Positions 17,368 to 25,819 of a DNA stretch of 64,000 nucleotides are shown here, one piece after another (position 1 is the first letter of the stretch; every line of letters begins with the position of its first letter). The DNA comes from Bacillus sp. ISL-45 (GTDB taxonomy: Bacteria > Bacillota > Bacilli > Bacillales > Cytobacillaceae): positions 62,001 through 126,000 of the forward strand of contig NZ_JAGGQQ010000004.1 of the NCBI RefSeq assembly GCF_018613195.1, read 5' to 3'. Below the pieces are notes generated by a model, which did no database searches, was not told the origin of the DNA, and was given only the letters and a program-made list of their open reading frames with translations. The position numbers and the translations under genes were made by a program.

Positions 17368-18366
17368 CTAAAACTTCATTACTTTCTGTATTGCAGCTGC
17401 GACTCTTTTCGGCGTCGGCAGATAATGATCCTCAAACCCAAAATACGGCACAGGCGTGTCATAGCCTGTCACTCTTTCGGCCGGAGCCTTTTGGTAAAGA
17501 AAAGCCTCATCATTGATTAAAGAAATCAAATCACTGCCAGTACCGCCTGTCGCATGCGCTTCATGGACAATCACCGTGCGTCCGGTTTTCTGCACAGACT
17601 CGATGACAAGGTCTTTGTCGATTGGGTAGAGTGTCCTCAAATCAAGGACCTCGCAATTGATCCCCTTTTGCCCCATATCTTCAGCGGCCTTCATCGCTAC
17701 CGGTACCATAGCGCCCCAGGCAATGACCGTCACATCTTCGCCTTCTGTCAGCTTCTTTCCTTTACCTATTTCAACTGTATACTTCCCTTCCGGAACCTCA
17801 CCGCGTGAGGAACGATAACTTCTCATTGGCTCTAAATACAGAACAGGATCTGGATCTTCAATAGCTGCGATCATCAGTCCTTTTGCATCGTAGGCATTGG
17901 ATGGACAGACTACCTTCATTCCTGGCATATGGGTAAAAAGTGATTCTGTGCTGTCACAATGGATTTCAGGTGCGCGCACACCAGCGCCATAAGGAGCGCG
18001 AATCACCATTGGAACCGTAAAATGGCCAAGAGTCCTCATCCGCAGTCTCGAAGCATGGGTCATGATTTGTTCATAGGCAGGATAAATAAAGCCCAGGAAC
18101 TGAATTTCCACAACAGGACGAAATCCGTTCACTGCCATGCCAATCGCTGCCCCTACAAAACCTGCTTCACTTAAAGGCGTATCTATCACGCGGTCCTCCC
18201 CATATTTCTCCTGAAGGCCATCAGTTACGCGAAAGACTCCGCCGTTTTTCCCGATATCTTCACCTAGAAGGATGACTTCCTTGCTTTCACCAAGCATCGT
18301 ATCAAGTCCATCGGTTATCGCCTGGACAAGCGTCAAAGTCTTTGTATGCAGTGCTGTTTCCATCAT
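17368..18366 (-). CDS. 2-oxoacid dehydrogenase E1 beta subunit
   Basis: This 332-residue transketolase-like subunit has LGEDIGKNGGVFRVTDGL at the N-terminus, the helix LSEAGFVGAAIGMA, and EIQFLGFIYPAYEQI, which belong to the alpha-ketoacid dehydrogenase E1beta family. With the alpha subunit it forms the thiamine-diphosphate decarboxylase of the complex. Start ATG 18366 overlaps the stop of the E1alpha gene (ATGA-type coupling) and GGAGGTGA precedes it; the adjacent ATG 18363 is an equally good alternative. It lies in the phenylalanine dehydrogenase operon. Confidence 0.9.
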   Translation of the reverse strand: MMETALHTKTLTLVQAITDGLDTMLGESKEVILLGEDIGKNGGVFRVTDGLQEKYGEDRVIDTPLSEAGFVGAAIGMAVNGFRPVVEIQFLGFIYPAYEQIMTHASRLRMRTLGHFTVPMVIRAPYGAGVRAPEIHCDSTESLFTHMPGMKVVCPSNAYDAKGLMIAAIEDPDPVLYLEPMRSYRSSRGEVPEGKYTVEIGKGKKLTEGEDVTVIAWGAMVPVAMKAAEDMGQKGINCEVLDLRTLYPIDKDLVIESVQKTGRTVIVHEAHATGGTGSDLISLINDEAFLYQKAPAERVTGYDTPVPYFGFEDHYLPTPKRVAAAIQKVMKF

Positions 18367-19430
18367 GACTCACCTCCGATCAGTTCAAGGTACTCCCGCT
18401 TCTGCTTCTCGATTGTCCATGTAGGTTTCTCAAAGACATAGTCAAAGATCACAGCCGGGTCAGCTTTAGGGAATTTCTCCATTTCTTGTACAGCACCATC
18501 AATTTCTGCCGCTGCTTGCTCTTCAATTTCCTTCACCCATGCTTCATCGTAAAGCCCTTCATTTTTCAGCCAGCGTTCCAGCCTTAGCAAAGGATCTGTC
18601 TCCATTCGCTTAAGCGCACTTTCACCTTGATCACGATATTTGGATGCATCGTCAGCAGTGGTATGGGACCCATACCGCCAGGTCATCGCTTCAATCAGTG
18701 TCGGTCCCTCGCCATTTCGGGCTCGTTTAAGTGCCTTTTCCGTTTCAGCAAACACGGCAAAAACATCGTTGCCATCAATCCTTACACCTGGAATATCATA
18801 GGCAAGAGCTTTTTGTGCAATGGTTGCGGAGTTCATCTGTTTGCTGATAGGGACAGATATTGCGTATTGATTATTCTGGCAAAAATACACCACTGGAGAT
18901 TTGAAGACGCTGGCAAAGTTCAAGCCTTCATGAAAATCTCCTTCCGAGGTTGCACCATCACCGAAATAACAAATGGCCGCATTCTTTGTACCTTTTTGCT
19001 TTTCGGCAAATGCTGCCCCTGCAGCGTGTGGAATTTGGGTTGCAATCGGGATGGCCGGCGGAAAGATCTTTTTACCATCCGGCGGCACACAGCCTTCATT
19101 CCGTCCGTTCCAGAACAGCAAAATATTCCTCAGGGAGTGGCCGAACACCGTTGCCGCTCCATGATCACGGTAGGTTGGGAACATCCAGTCTTCACTGTCA
19201 AGCGCCAGAGCTGTTCCTACCTGGGAAGCTTCCTGCCCTTCAAAAGGCGCGTATGTTCCGATTCGTCCCTGCCGCTGGAGACTGATGGATTTCCTGTCCA
19301 GCGTCCGGATCCTTACCATTTCTGAATAAAATTTCTTCACTCGCTCTTCAGTCACCAAATTTTTATGTTCCTCTGACACAATGTTTCCGTTCTGGTCCAT
19401 CACTTGAAAAATCGGAAAATCCTTTTCCAT
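18363..19430 (-). CDS. 2-oxoacid dehydrogenase E1 alpha subunit
   Basis: This 355-residue subunit carries the thiamine diphosphate motif GDGATSEGDFHEGLNFASV...NNQYAISVP and the serine-rich regulatory loop region RYGSHTTADDASKYR of the E1alpha family. It decarboxylates a 2-oxoacid and passes the acyl group to E2. ATG 19430 follows AAGGGTGAG. The phenylalanine dehydrogenase gene ends 33 bases upstream in the same direction, so its natural substrate may be phenylpyruvate, giving phenylacetyl-CoA. A branched-chain role remains possible. Confidence 0.9.
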   Translation of the reverse strand: MEKDFPIFQVMDQNGNIVSEEHKNLVTEERVKKFYSEMVRIRTLDRKSISLQRQGRIGTYAPFEGQEASQVGTALALDSEDWMFPTYRDHGAATVFGHSLRNILLFWNGRNEGCVPPDGKKIFPPAIPIATQIPHAAGAAFAEKQKGTKNAAICYFGDGATSEGDFHEGLNFASVFKSPVVYFCQNNQYAISVPISKQMNSATIAQKALAYDIPGVRIDGNDVFAVFAETEKALKRARNGEGPTLIEAMTWRYGSHTTADDASKYRDQGESALKRMETDPLLRLERWLKNEGLYDEAWVKEIEEQAAAEIDGAVQEMEKFPKADPAVIFDYVFEKPTWTIEKQKREYLELIGGES

Positions 19431-19463
19431 CGGCTCACCCTTTTTTAAAAGTCTATGATTCTA

Positions 19464-20570
19464 TTACATCCTCACTGCCCATTTTGGACGCTTCATATGG
19501 GAGAAGAAGCTGTTGCGTCTTGTTCTGGCTTCGATCCGGTTTTCGCAGAATTTATTCGCTGCTTCAACAGTCGTGATTCCTTCACTCTCTGCCTGCCTGT
19601 AGATATTTAAAAGAGAATTATAGATTGCCTTCGTTTTCTTTAAGACGCGTTCCTTGTTTGGTGAATATAGCTCATCTGCCACCTGGATCAATCCGCCGGC
19701 ATTGACGATGTAATCAGGCGCATAAAGAATTCCCTTTTCCTGAAGGATGTGACCGTGCCGTTCTTCCTTGAGCTGATTGTTCGCCGAACCAACGACTGCT
19801 TTTACCTGGAGTTGTGGAATTGTATCATCGTTAATGATTCCTCCCATTGCGCACGGGATGAAAATGTCCGCAGGCTGGGAATAGATTTCGTTACTGTTAA
19901 CGACTTTGATTCCTGCTCCCATTTCTTCCGCTTTCTTAACGATCTGGTCGATTGCTTTTTGATTAATGTCTGTTACATACAGGTCTGCGCCGTTTTCCAG
20001 GATGTATTCTGCTACCTTGTAACCAACCTTGCCCAATCCCTGGATCGCATAGGATTTACCGGACAAATCATCGGTATCCCAGAGAGCCTTGCTTGTTGCC
20101 TGCAAGCCAAAGATAACGCCCTGTGCCGTTGGGACTGAAGAGTCTCCGCTTCCGCCATATACTTCATCAACGCCAACGATGCAATTCGTTTCTTTTAGTG
20201 CATGGACAAAGTCTTCCGGATCCGTCCCCATGTCTGTTCCTGTGTAAAAACGGCCCTGGATCGATTCTACAAACTGGCCAAATGCCCTGAATAATTCTGG
20301 ACTCTTATCCTTTGTAGGGTCGCCAATGATGACAGCCTTTCCTCCGCCGAAGTCGACGTCTGCCGCAGCACATTTATACGTCATGCCCTTTGAAAGCCGC
20401 AGTACATCTTCAAGTGCATCATCGACTGATTTATAAGGGTACATGCGGCAGCCGCCCAATGCTGGTCCCAACCGCGTACTATGAATCGCGATAATCGCCT
20501 TTAATCCAGTTGCTTCATCATTACAAAAAACAACTTGCTCGTGCTCACGAATTTGTTCAAACATATCCAT
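19464..20570 (-). CDS. pdh: Phenylalanine dehydrogenase
   Basis: This 368-residue NAD-dependent amino acid dehydrogenase converts phenylalanine to phenylpyruvate and ammonia. It has the family core [20 protein letters not shown], the catalytic lysine in [13 protein letters not shown] and nucleotide-binding [11 protein letters not shown]. Several stretches match Bacillus phenylalanine dehydrogenases rather than leucine dehydrogenases: [48 protein letters not shown] and a C-terminal NSFFS...RPKW. ATG 20570 follows GGGGGAAAG. A perfect cre site sits 30 bases upstream. The symbol refers to phenylalanine dehydrogenase, not pyruvate dehydrogenase. Confidence 0.88.
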   Translation of the reverse strand: MDMFEQIREHEQVVFCNDEATGLKAIIAIHSTRLGPALGGCRMYPYKSVDDALEDVLRLSKGMTYKCAAADVDFGGGKAVIIGDPTKDKSPELFRAFGQFVESIQGRFYTGTDMGTDPEDFVHALKETNCIVGVDEVYGGSGDSSVPTAQGVIFGLQATSKALWDTDDLSGKSYAIQGLGKVGYKVAEYILENGADLYVTDINQKAIDQIVKKAEEMGAGIKVVNSNEIYSQPADIFIPCAMGGIINDDTIPQLQVKAVVGSANNQLKEERHGHILQEKGILYAPDYIVNAGGLIQVADELYSPNKERVLKKTKAIYNSLLNIYRQAESEGITTVEAANKFCENRIEARTRRNSFFSHMKRPKWAVRM

Positions 20571-20599
20571 TTTTCTTTCCCCCTTTATTCCGTTAAACC

Positions 20600-20615
20600 A
20601 TGTTAGCGCTTACAT
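20600..20615. promoter_or_regulatory. CcpA cre site
   Basis: ATGTTAGCGCTTACAT matches the Bacillus cre consensus WTGNNARCGNWWWCAW with no mismatch when read on the minus strand. It lies between the thioesterase stop and the phenylalanine dehydrogenase start, where bound CcpA would block transcription of the operon. Confidence 0.72.
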
Positions 20616-20630
20616 TTTTGCACAAAAATT

Positions 20631-21020
20631 TTAGCTTCCAGTAAGCAATTCATTTATCTTCTTTTTAGGAAGGACCACTTGCTTTACTTCCCCTACTCCT
20701 ATAAGGCGACCCTTGCTTTCTGCCTTTACATTAGTAAGTATGTTATTGTCTTGGATACCAGTGACGGCAGCAGTAATAATTACCTCAGCTCCTTCGGTAC
20801 AAGGGGCGATGTGTTTAACAGTGACCGCACCTCCCATTCCTTCTTCATGATCCTCTAAAAAGGGAATGATAATTTGCCGTGAAACCCATTCCATGTGGTA
20901 CACCATTGAAACCGTGGAGTATACTGGATGGACAACTTTACCCCCGAAGCGGGCAAACATATCTGGTGTAACACTGACATTGATGGAGGCCGTATGCCCA
21001 GCGATTAAGCCATCTCGCAT
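20631..21020 (-). CDS. Hotdog-fold thioesterase (FlK-like)
   Basis: This 129-residue protein resembles the fluoroacetyl-CoA thioesterase (FlK) family: VVHPVYSTVSMVYHMEW, EGMGGAVTVKHIAPCTEGAEV and GRLIGVGEVKQVV. Such enzymes hydrolyse acyl-CoA thioesters. ATG 21020 gives a 5-base gap to AAAGGTGGG; ATG 21023 is directly upstream. It is the first gene of the operon with phenylalanine dehydrogenase and the E1/E2 complex, and may release CoA trapped in phenylacetyl-CoA or a dead-end product, as PaaI does elsewhere. Substrate is inferred only. Confidence 0.75.
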   Translation of the reverse strand: MRDGLIAGHTASINVSVTPDMFARFGGKVVHPVYSTVSMVYHMEWVSRQIIIPFLEDHEEGMGGAVTVKHIAPCTEGAEVIITAAVTGIQDNNILTNVKAESKGRLIGVGEVKQVVLPKKKINELLTGS

Positions 21021-21052
21021 CATATCCCACCTTTCCAAGTTGGAAATATGTA

Positions 21053-21100
21053 TAACGTTTATTTAACGTTATCATAACATTTCGTTAAATAAATGGTCAA
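21053..21100 (-). promoter_or_regulatory. Promoter and shared operator of the phenylalanine operon
   Basis: On the minus strand TTGACC (21100-21095) and TATGAT (21076-21071) are 18 bases apart. The palindromic operator TAACG-N8-ACGTTA (21053-21071) abuts the -10 element, covering the likely start point. The same motif sits at the paaK and paaX promoters. Confidence 0.65.
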
Positions 21101-21186
21101 TAAATTGTAAGAAATTTTGGTATTTTCTTAAAAATGATTTTGATATAATATTTAGCTAGACAAAAAAACAACCAGCTATTTTGAGC

Positions 21187-21415
21187 GAGGCCACTGAAAA
21201 AGTCGTTAAAAGATAGCTTTGTTAAATTGGCCGGTTGATTTCCACTCCAGGTTGCTTCGCTTTCCGCTGAGAAGAATTATGAAAAAGCCCACCTGCCGGC
21301 TTTATCAAAAATCAAATTCTTCCTTGGGGCATCCGTGAACCTGCCCACGCACGAAGAAAATGCGGCAGGATTTTCGAGGAGTCTACGCACCTTCCGCTCC
21401 AATCAACCTAGTGCT
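21187..21415 (+). repeat. Family-B dispersed repeat, copy 1
   Basis: This stretch contains GGTTGATTTCCACTCCAGG, GCTTCGCTTTCCGC, AGAAGAATTATGAAAAAGCCC and ends near CTTCCGCTCCAATCAAC. The same modules in the same order occur at 63397-63638. It fills the gap between the thioesterase promoter and the ABC transporter terminator. No gene is seen in it. Confidence 0.75.
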
Positions 21416-21440
21416 ATTAAACCTATTAAATAAATAATCG

Positions 21441-21491
21441 AAAAAAAAGCCGGAACAATTCCAAAAAAATGGAATAATTCCGGCTTTTTTT
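21441..21491. terminator. Terminator of ABC transporter operon
   Basis: A long stem (AAAAAAGCCGGAA.AATTCCA / TGGAATAATTCCGGCTTTTTT) with one or two bulged positions lies 35 bases past the ATPase stop, with T-runs in both directions. Confidence 0.88.
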
Positions 21492-21525
21492 ATAAACCGC
21501 AATTTTTATAATACCGCATGTTTGT

Positions 21526-22320
21526 CTAGCCTAATAATGCCCGGTCACTTGCCATTTTTGTTCCGCGGATCCGCTGGAATTCATTAAGCAAGTCTTCGAT
21601 TGTCAGCTTTGCTTTTTGTTCTTCATTTACCTCCAGGATGATCTGGCCTTTGTCCATCATGATCAGCCTGTTGCCGAGATCGAGTGCCTGCTGCATGTTG
21701 TGCGTGACCATCAGTGTAGTGAGATGGTATTTATCGACGATTTCTTTTGTTAGGTTGGTAATTAACTCGGCACGAGAAGGATCGAGTGCAGCGGTATGCT
21801 CATCCAGTAAAAGGATGGACGGCTCCGTGAATGTTGCCATCAGCAGGGATAAGGCCTGGCGTTCTCCTCCTGATAATAGGCCAACCTTCGCATTAAGGCG
21901 GTTTTCCAGGCCCAGGTGCAGTGATTCAAGCACCTCCTGGAAAAGCTCACGACGTTTTTTCGTCACCCCTCGGCGCAGGGAGCGGCGCTTGTTCCTTGAA
22001 TAGGCAATAGCAAGGTTTTCTTCAATCGTCATGCTTGGCGCAGTGCCTGCCATCGGATCCTGGAATACACGGCCAATCAATTTTGAGCGATTGTACTCGG
22101 TCATGTAGGTTACGTCCTTGCCGTCCAATTCCACCTGACCATGGTCTGGCAGCATGACACCGGAAATGACGTTCATTAACGTTGACTTTCCGGCCCCGTT
22201 GCTCCCGATGACTGTGACAAAGTCTCCCTTATCCAGGGTGAGGTTAATATTGTCCAGAGCTATCTTCTCATCTGGAGTCCCCTCATTGAAGACTCTATGA
22301 ATCTGATTTAAGTGCAGCAC
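21526..22320 (-). CDS. ABC transporter ATP-binding protein (TrpZ-like)
   Basis: This 264-residue ATPase has Walker A GSNGAGKST, signature LSGGERQALSLL, Walker B ILLLDEHTAALDP and the switch histidine in MVTHNMQQAL. GTG 22320 is chosen because GGGTGAGG precedes it; this gives a 26-base overlap with the permease gene. With the permease and lipoprotein it forms an importer of the class that includes TrpXYZ tryptophan importers. Its neighbour is the phenylalanine catabolic operon, so an aromatic amino acid is a plausible substrate. Other members of this class have unknown substrates. Confidence 0.85.
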   Translation of the reverse strand: MLHLNQIHRVFNEGTPDEKIALDNINLTLDKGDFVTVIGSNGAGKSTLMNVISGVMLPDHGQVELDGKDVTYMTEYNRSKLIGRVFQDPMAGTAPSMTIEENLAIAYSRNKRRSLRRGVTKKRRELFQEVLESLHLGLENRLNAKVGLLSGGERQALSLLMATFTEPSILLLDEHTAALDPSRAELITNLTKEIVDKYHLTTLMVTHNMQQALDLGNRLIMMDKGQIILEVNEEQKAKLTIEDLLNEFQRIRGTKMASDRALLG

Positions 22321-23326
22321 CAGCCTCACCCTTTCTATCAGAAGGAACAGCTGCCATCTGCATGTGCTCAAGCTGTCTTTTCACCTTCCGTTTTTTCTCT
22401 TTGTAGCTTTCTATCATTTTCGGAGCAGTCAATGCCAATATTACGATAATCGCTGTGATCAGCTTCATGTCGCCTGGCTCAAGGAACTCTACCCTTAATG
22501 CCAGTGTGACAACAATTCGGTAGATGATCGCCCCGCCAATGACCGCAAGCGTTGTTCTTGCAATCGACTTTGTACCAAACAGGGCTTCACCAATGATGAC
22601 AGAAGCAAGACCGATAATGATCATGCCGATACCCATGCCGACATCTGCAAAACCACCCTGCTGTGCAATCAAAGCGCCGGAAAAAGCCACCATCGCATTA
22701 GAAAGGCCAAGGCCAAGGATAATCATCAGGTTTGTATTTGATGAGAAACTACGGATCATTCTCTTGTTATCACCGGTTGCCCGGATTGCAAGTCCAAGTT
22801 CTGTTTTAAGGAAAGCATCCGTGAGGAATTTAATAGCCAGCGTAACGACAATCATGAACAGGAGGATTCCCCATGTCCTTGGAAGACTGTCCCCAAGGCC
22901 GATTGCCGTCAGGATGCCATTGAAGATTCCGTCAATTCCCGTTTTATCGAAAAAGTCCCTCACCGCTGTCATGGCAGTATCTGTATTCAGCAACGGGACA
23001 TTCGATTTGCCCATGATTCTTAGATTGATAGAATACAAAGCAATCATCATCAGGATACCCGACAGAAGCGCATTGACCTTACCGACAGTATGGATGATGC
23101 CTGTCAAGCAACCAGCGATGAATCCGGCAACCAGGGCTACCATCGTAGCAGCAAATGGGTTGGCACCATTCACAATCATGATGGCGGCGACCGCAGCTCC
23201 AGTTACGAAGCTGCCGTCAACCGTCAAATCCGGAAAATCAAGTACCCGAAAGGATAAGTATACACCCAGAGCCATGATGGCATAGATAATGCCGGACTCA
23301 AAAGCTCCAAATATTGAAGTAAACAA
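22295..23326 (-). CDS. ABC transporter permease
   Basis: This 343-residue integral membrane protein has about nine hydrophobic helices and a short basic C-terminus (KEKKRKVKRQ). It belongs to the branched-chain-type permease family that pairs with periplasmic-binding-protein type I lipoproteins; a helical segment near the start reads LDFPDLTVDGSFVTGAA. It probably forms the membrane pore as a homodimer. It is followed with overlap by the ATPase gene and lies 18 bases after the substrate-binding gene. Confidence 0.87.
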   Translation of the reverse strand: MFTSIFGAFESGIIYAIMALGVYLSFRVLDFPDLTVDGSFVTGAAVAAIMIVNGANPFAATMVALVAGFIAGCLTGIIHTVGKVNALLSGILMMIALYSINLRIMGKSNVPLLNTDTAMTAVRDFFDKTGIDGIFNGILTAIGLGDSLPRTWGILLFMIVVTLAIKFLTDAFLKTELGLAIRATGDNKRMIRSFSSNTNLMIILGLGLSNAMVAFSGALIAQQGGFADVGMGIGMIIIGLASVIIGEALFGTKSIARTTLAVIGGAIIYRIVVTLALRVEFLEPGDMKLITAIIVILALTAPKMIESYKEKKRKVKRQLEHMQMAAVPSDRKGEAGAALKSDS

Positions 23327-23344
23327 GTTGAATCATCCTTTCTC

Positions 23345-24343
23345 TTATTCTTCGTAAAACTCTGCGTCGTCTCCCCATTCTTCCTTAACTTCAACACCCT
23401 GCTCTTCAGCAGCCTTTTTGTTGATTGTCAGTGTTAATGATTTTGGAAGTTCAACAGGAATCTCAGAAGCTTTCTTATTGCCAGATAAAATTTCAGCAGC
23501 CATCAAGCCTGACTGGTAACCAATGTCATAGTAATTAAAACCGCTGGCTGCAACTGCGCCGCGCTTCATGGAATCAAGCTCACCAACGAATAACGGGATC
23601 TTTTTGCCATTAGCAACAGAAATAACAGATTCAAGTGCAGATACGACCGTATTATCCGTAGGGACATAGATAGCATCAACGCGTCCGACAAGGGATTCTG
23701 CAGCCTGTTTAACTTCAGCTGATGTTGAGATTGAGGCTTCCACAACCTTCGCTCCATTCGCTTCGGCAAGCTTTTTGACTTCCTTCAGCTGTACTTCCGA
23801 GTTCTGTTCACCAGCGTTGTAGATGACGCCAATCTTCTTGGCACCAACTTCATTCGTCATAAAGTCAATCGTCTTTTTTGTAGCATCAGGATGGTTATCG
23901 GTAGTACCTGTGATATTGTCGCCAGGCTTATCGAATGCTTCGACAAGTCCTGCGCCTACCGGATCTGTAACCGAGGTGAAGATAATTGGAATGTCCTTCG
24001 TCGCATTAAGGGCTGCAACTGCGCTTGGTGTAGCATTAGCGAAGATGAGGTCGACTTTATCACCGACAAAATTGTTCGCGATACTTGCCGTGTTATTCAT
24101 GTCTGCCTGTGCGTTCTGGAAGTCATATGTTACATTGTCTCCCTCTTTGAACCCTTTGTCCTCAAGAGCCTTTTTAAAGCCCTCGGTTGCGGCATCAAGC
24201 GATGGATGCTCTGCGAATTGGGTCAGGCCAATCTTGTACTGATCTTTGTCTGAAGATCCATTTGATGCTTCATTTCCTCCGCAGCCAGCCATGAACAGGG
24301 CACTGGCAAGAACAAGAGAAATAGCTTTTACTGATTTTTTCAT
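23345..24343 (-). CDS. ABC transporter substrate-binding lipoprotein
   Basis: This 332-residue protein has a lipoprotein signal peptide with lipobox LFMAGC, cysteine at about residue 21, followed by a Gly/Asn/Ser-rich spacer. The mature part shows the PBP-type features QFAEHPSLDAATEGFK, DLIFANATPSAVAALNATKDIPI and FTSVTDPVGAGLVE of the TrpX/YtjA-like binding proteins. ATG 24343 follows GGGGGAT. It is first in a three-gene importer operon. The ligand is probably a small amino acid or similar compound; an aromatic ligand is suggested only by context. Confidence 0.86.
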   Translation of the reverse strand: MKKSVKAISLVLASALFMAGCGGNEASNGSSDKDQYKIGLTQFAEHPSLDAATEGFKKALEDKGFKEGDNVTYDFQNAQADMNNTASIANNFVGDKVDLIFANATPSAVAALNATKDIPIIFTSVTDPVGAGLVEAFDKPGDNITGTTDNHPDATKKTIDFMTNEVGAKKIGVIYNAGEQNSEVQLKEVKKLAEANGAKVVEASISTSAEVKQAAESLVGRVDAIYVPTDNTVVSALESVISVANGKKIPLFVGELDSMKRGAVAASGFNYYDIGYQSGLMAAEILSGNKKASEIPVELPKSLTLTINKKAAEEQGVEVKEEWGDDAEFYEE

Positions 24344-24460
24344 AAAAATCCCCCTTGATTATTTATAAACCGGCAGTAAACTATGTAGTCTGAAACATGC
24401 AAGCAGCCGGAACACACCAAAATTTAAAACAATAGGTAAAGTTTCTCTGGATGTCAATTT

Positions 24461-24475
24461 TTGAAAGCGATTCCA
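24461..24475. promoter_or_regulatory. Possible cre-like site
   Basis: TTGAAAGCGATTCCA differs at one position from the cre consensus and lies ~120 bases upstream of the lipoprotein gene. The surrounding 24344-24760 region is AT-rich and shows no gene, T-box or other clear signal. Confidence 0.3.
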
Positions 24476-24760
24476 AAAAGTATGATATTCACTATGAGCA
24501 CCGTAAATATATCGTTATATTAACACCAGCTTTAATTTAAAGTCAATAAAATTCCGAAAATTTAGTATGTTATGATTTCTAATTATTAAACCATCACTTT
24601 AGCAAACTATCAAGATGTTTTTTAAAAATAATTTAACTTTTTCGCTTTTATGCACGAAAGCGATTAAGAAACGCACGTTTTACAGGCTTTTGGTGTTTTA
24701 TTTTTTTAAAAGTACCTAGTTAGGACTTCAAATTAAAAAACAATATTTCCAAAAACCATA

Positions 24761-24794
24761 AAAAAAGCGTGCTCTTTGTTTGAGCACACTTTTT
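24761..24794. terminator. Terminator of the nitronate monooxygenase-like gene
   Basis: AAAAAGCGTGCTC / GAGCACACTTTTT forms a stem with one mismatch just after the minus-strand stop at 24799, with flanking A/T runs. Confidence 0.8.
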
Positions 24795-24798
24795 AAAA

Positions 24799-25746
24799 TT
24801 ATAGTAAACGTTCCGCAGCCTTTAATCGATCTTTTGCTTCCTTAACCATTCGATCCAATAATTCATGTACAGTCGGGATATCAGAAACCAGTCCAGACAC
24901 CTGGCCTCCATTCATGAACCCGTTTTCTTCGCTTCCTTCAAGTGCACCTTTTTTATGTATTTCCTCAGTTGTCAGTTCAGCGAATTCTTCTTGAGTAAGA
25001 CCCTGTTTTTCTGCTTCCAGCAGTTTTCCTGCATAAGAAGTATTCAGCAGCCTGCGAATTCTTCCCACAGACCTTCCGACTATGACTGTTTCATGGTCAC
25101 CAGCCTGCAAAAGCTTCTGCTTGTAGTTTTGATGGAAGGGAGCTTCCTTTGTGGCGATGAACCTTGTTCCCATCTGTACGCCGCTCGCTCCAAGTGCAAG
25201 CATGGCAGCAAGACCCTTTCCGTCGCCAATTCCACCGGCCGCAACAACTGGTATGTTCACCTGGGCAACAATCTGAGGAATCAATGCCAAAGTCGTGGTT
25301 TCAAGGTTCGAATTAATTCCTGCAGCTTCATACCCCTCGGCTACTAAAATATCAGCACCAGCAGCTTCCGCCTTCTTTGCTTGCTTTACTGATGCAACAA
25401 CGGTAATAATCTTGATTCCAGCCTGCTTCAGCTTTGGAATGAATGGCGCGGGATTCCCTGCTGATAATGTTACTGCCTGCACATTATGTTTGACAGCGAG
25501 GCGAAGGATTTCCACCACATTCGGTGAAACACTCAAGGCCACATTCACCGAAAAAGGCTTCGATGTCCTCGATTTTGTTTCAAGAATAATTTGCTCCACT
25601 TCTTCAGCTGGCATCGTCCCGGCACCTATTGTCCCCAGGCCGCCGGCTTCAGAAACAGCTGACGTTAAAACAGCATTGCTGATGTTCCCCATTCCACCCT
25701 GGATGATTGGATATTTTATGCCAAGAACAGAAGTAATTCCATTCAC
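24799..25746 (-). CDS. Nitronate monooxygenase/FabK-like FMN oxidoreductase
   Basis: This 315-residue TIM-barrel flavoprotein has PIIQGGMGNISNAVLTSAVSEAGGLG at the N-terminus, TLSAGNPAPFIPKLKQAGI, and the FMN phosphate region VVAAGGIGDGKGLAAMLALGASGVQMGTRF. The family includes nitronate monooxygenases and the enoyl-ACP reductase FabK. The usual (E)AGGH motif reads AEGYEAAGINS, so the catalytic His expected in the monooxygenases is missing and the activity may differ. It is divergent from the gamma-carbonic anhydrase-like gene. Confidence 0.78.
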   Translation of the reverse strand: MNGITSVLGIKYPIIQGGMGNISNAVLTSAVSEAGGLGTIGAGTMPAEEVEQIILETKSRTSKPFSVNVALSVSPNVVEILRLAVKHNVQAVTLSAGNPAPFIPKLKQAGIKIITVVASVKQAKKAEAAGADILVAEGYEAAGINSNLETTTLALIPQIVAQVNIPVVAAGGIGDGKGLAAMLALGASGVQMGTRFIATKEAPFHQNYKQKLLQAGDHETVIVGRSVGRIRRLLNTSYAGKLLEAEKQGLTQEEFAELTTEEIHKKGALEGSEENGFMNGGQVSGLVSDIPTVHELLDRMVKEAKDRLKAAERLL

Positions 25747-25819
25747 AAAAATTCCCCCTTCGTTAAATTAATGTTATACTAGTTCTAAAATTATGACAAT
25801 TGAAAAAGGGGGATTTTCA

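Noticed and set aside
18627-19325. 232-residue plus-strand open frame
   Set aside because: It is antisense to the well-supported E1alpha gene and shows no domain.
19464-20570. Leucine dehydrogenase assignment
   Set aside because: Several stretches, including [21 protein letters not shown] and the RPKW end, match phenylalanine dehydrogenases rather than leucine dehydrogenases.
22524-23285. 253-residue plus-strand open frame
   Set aside because: It lies fully antisense to the ABC permease gene, lacks a ribosome-binding site and its composition mirrors the hydrophobic codons of the opposite strand.
24344-24760. T-box leader for the importer
   Set aside because: No specifier loop or the conserved T-box GGTGG-type sequence could be found on either strand.
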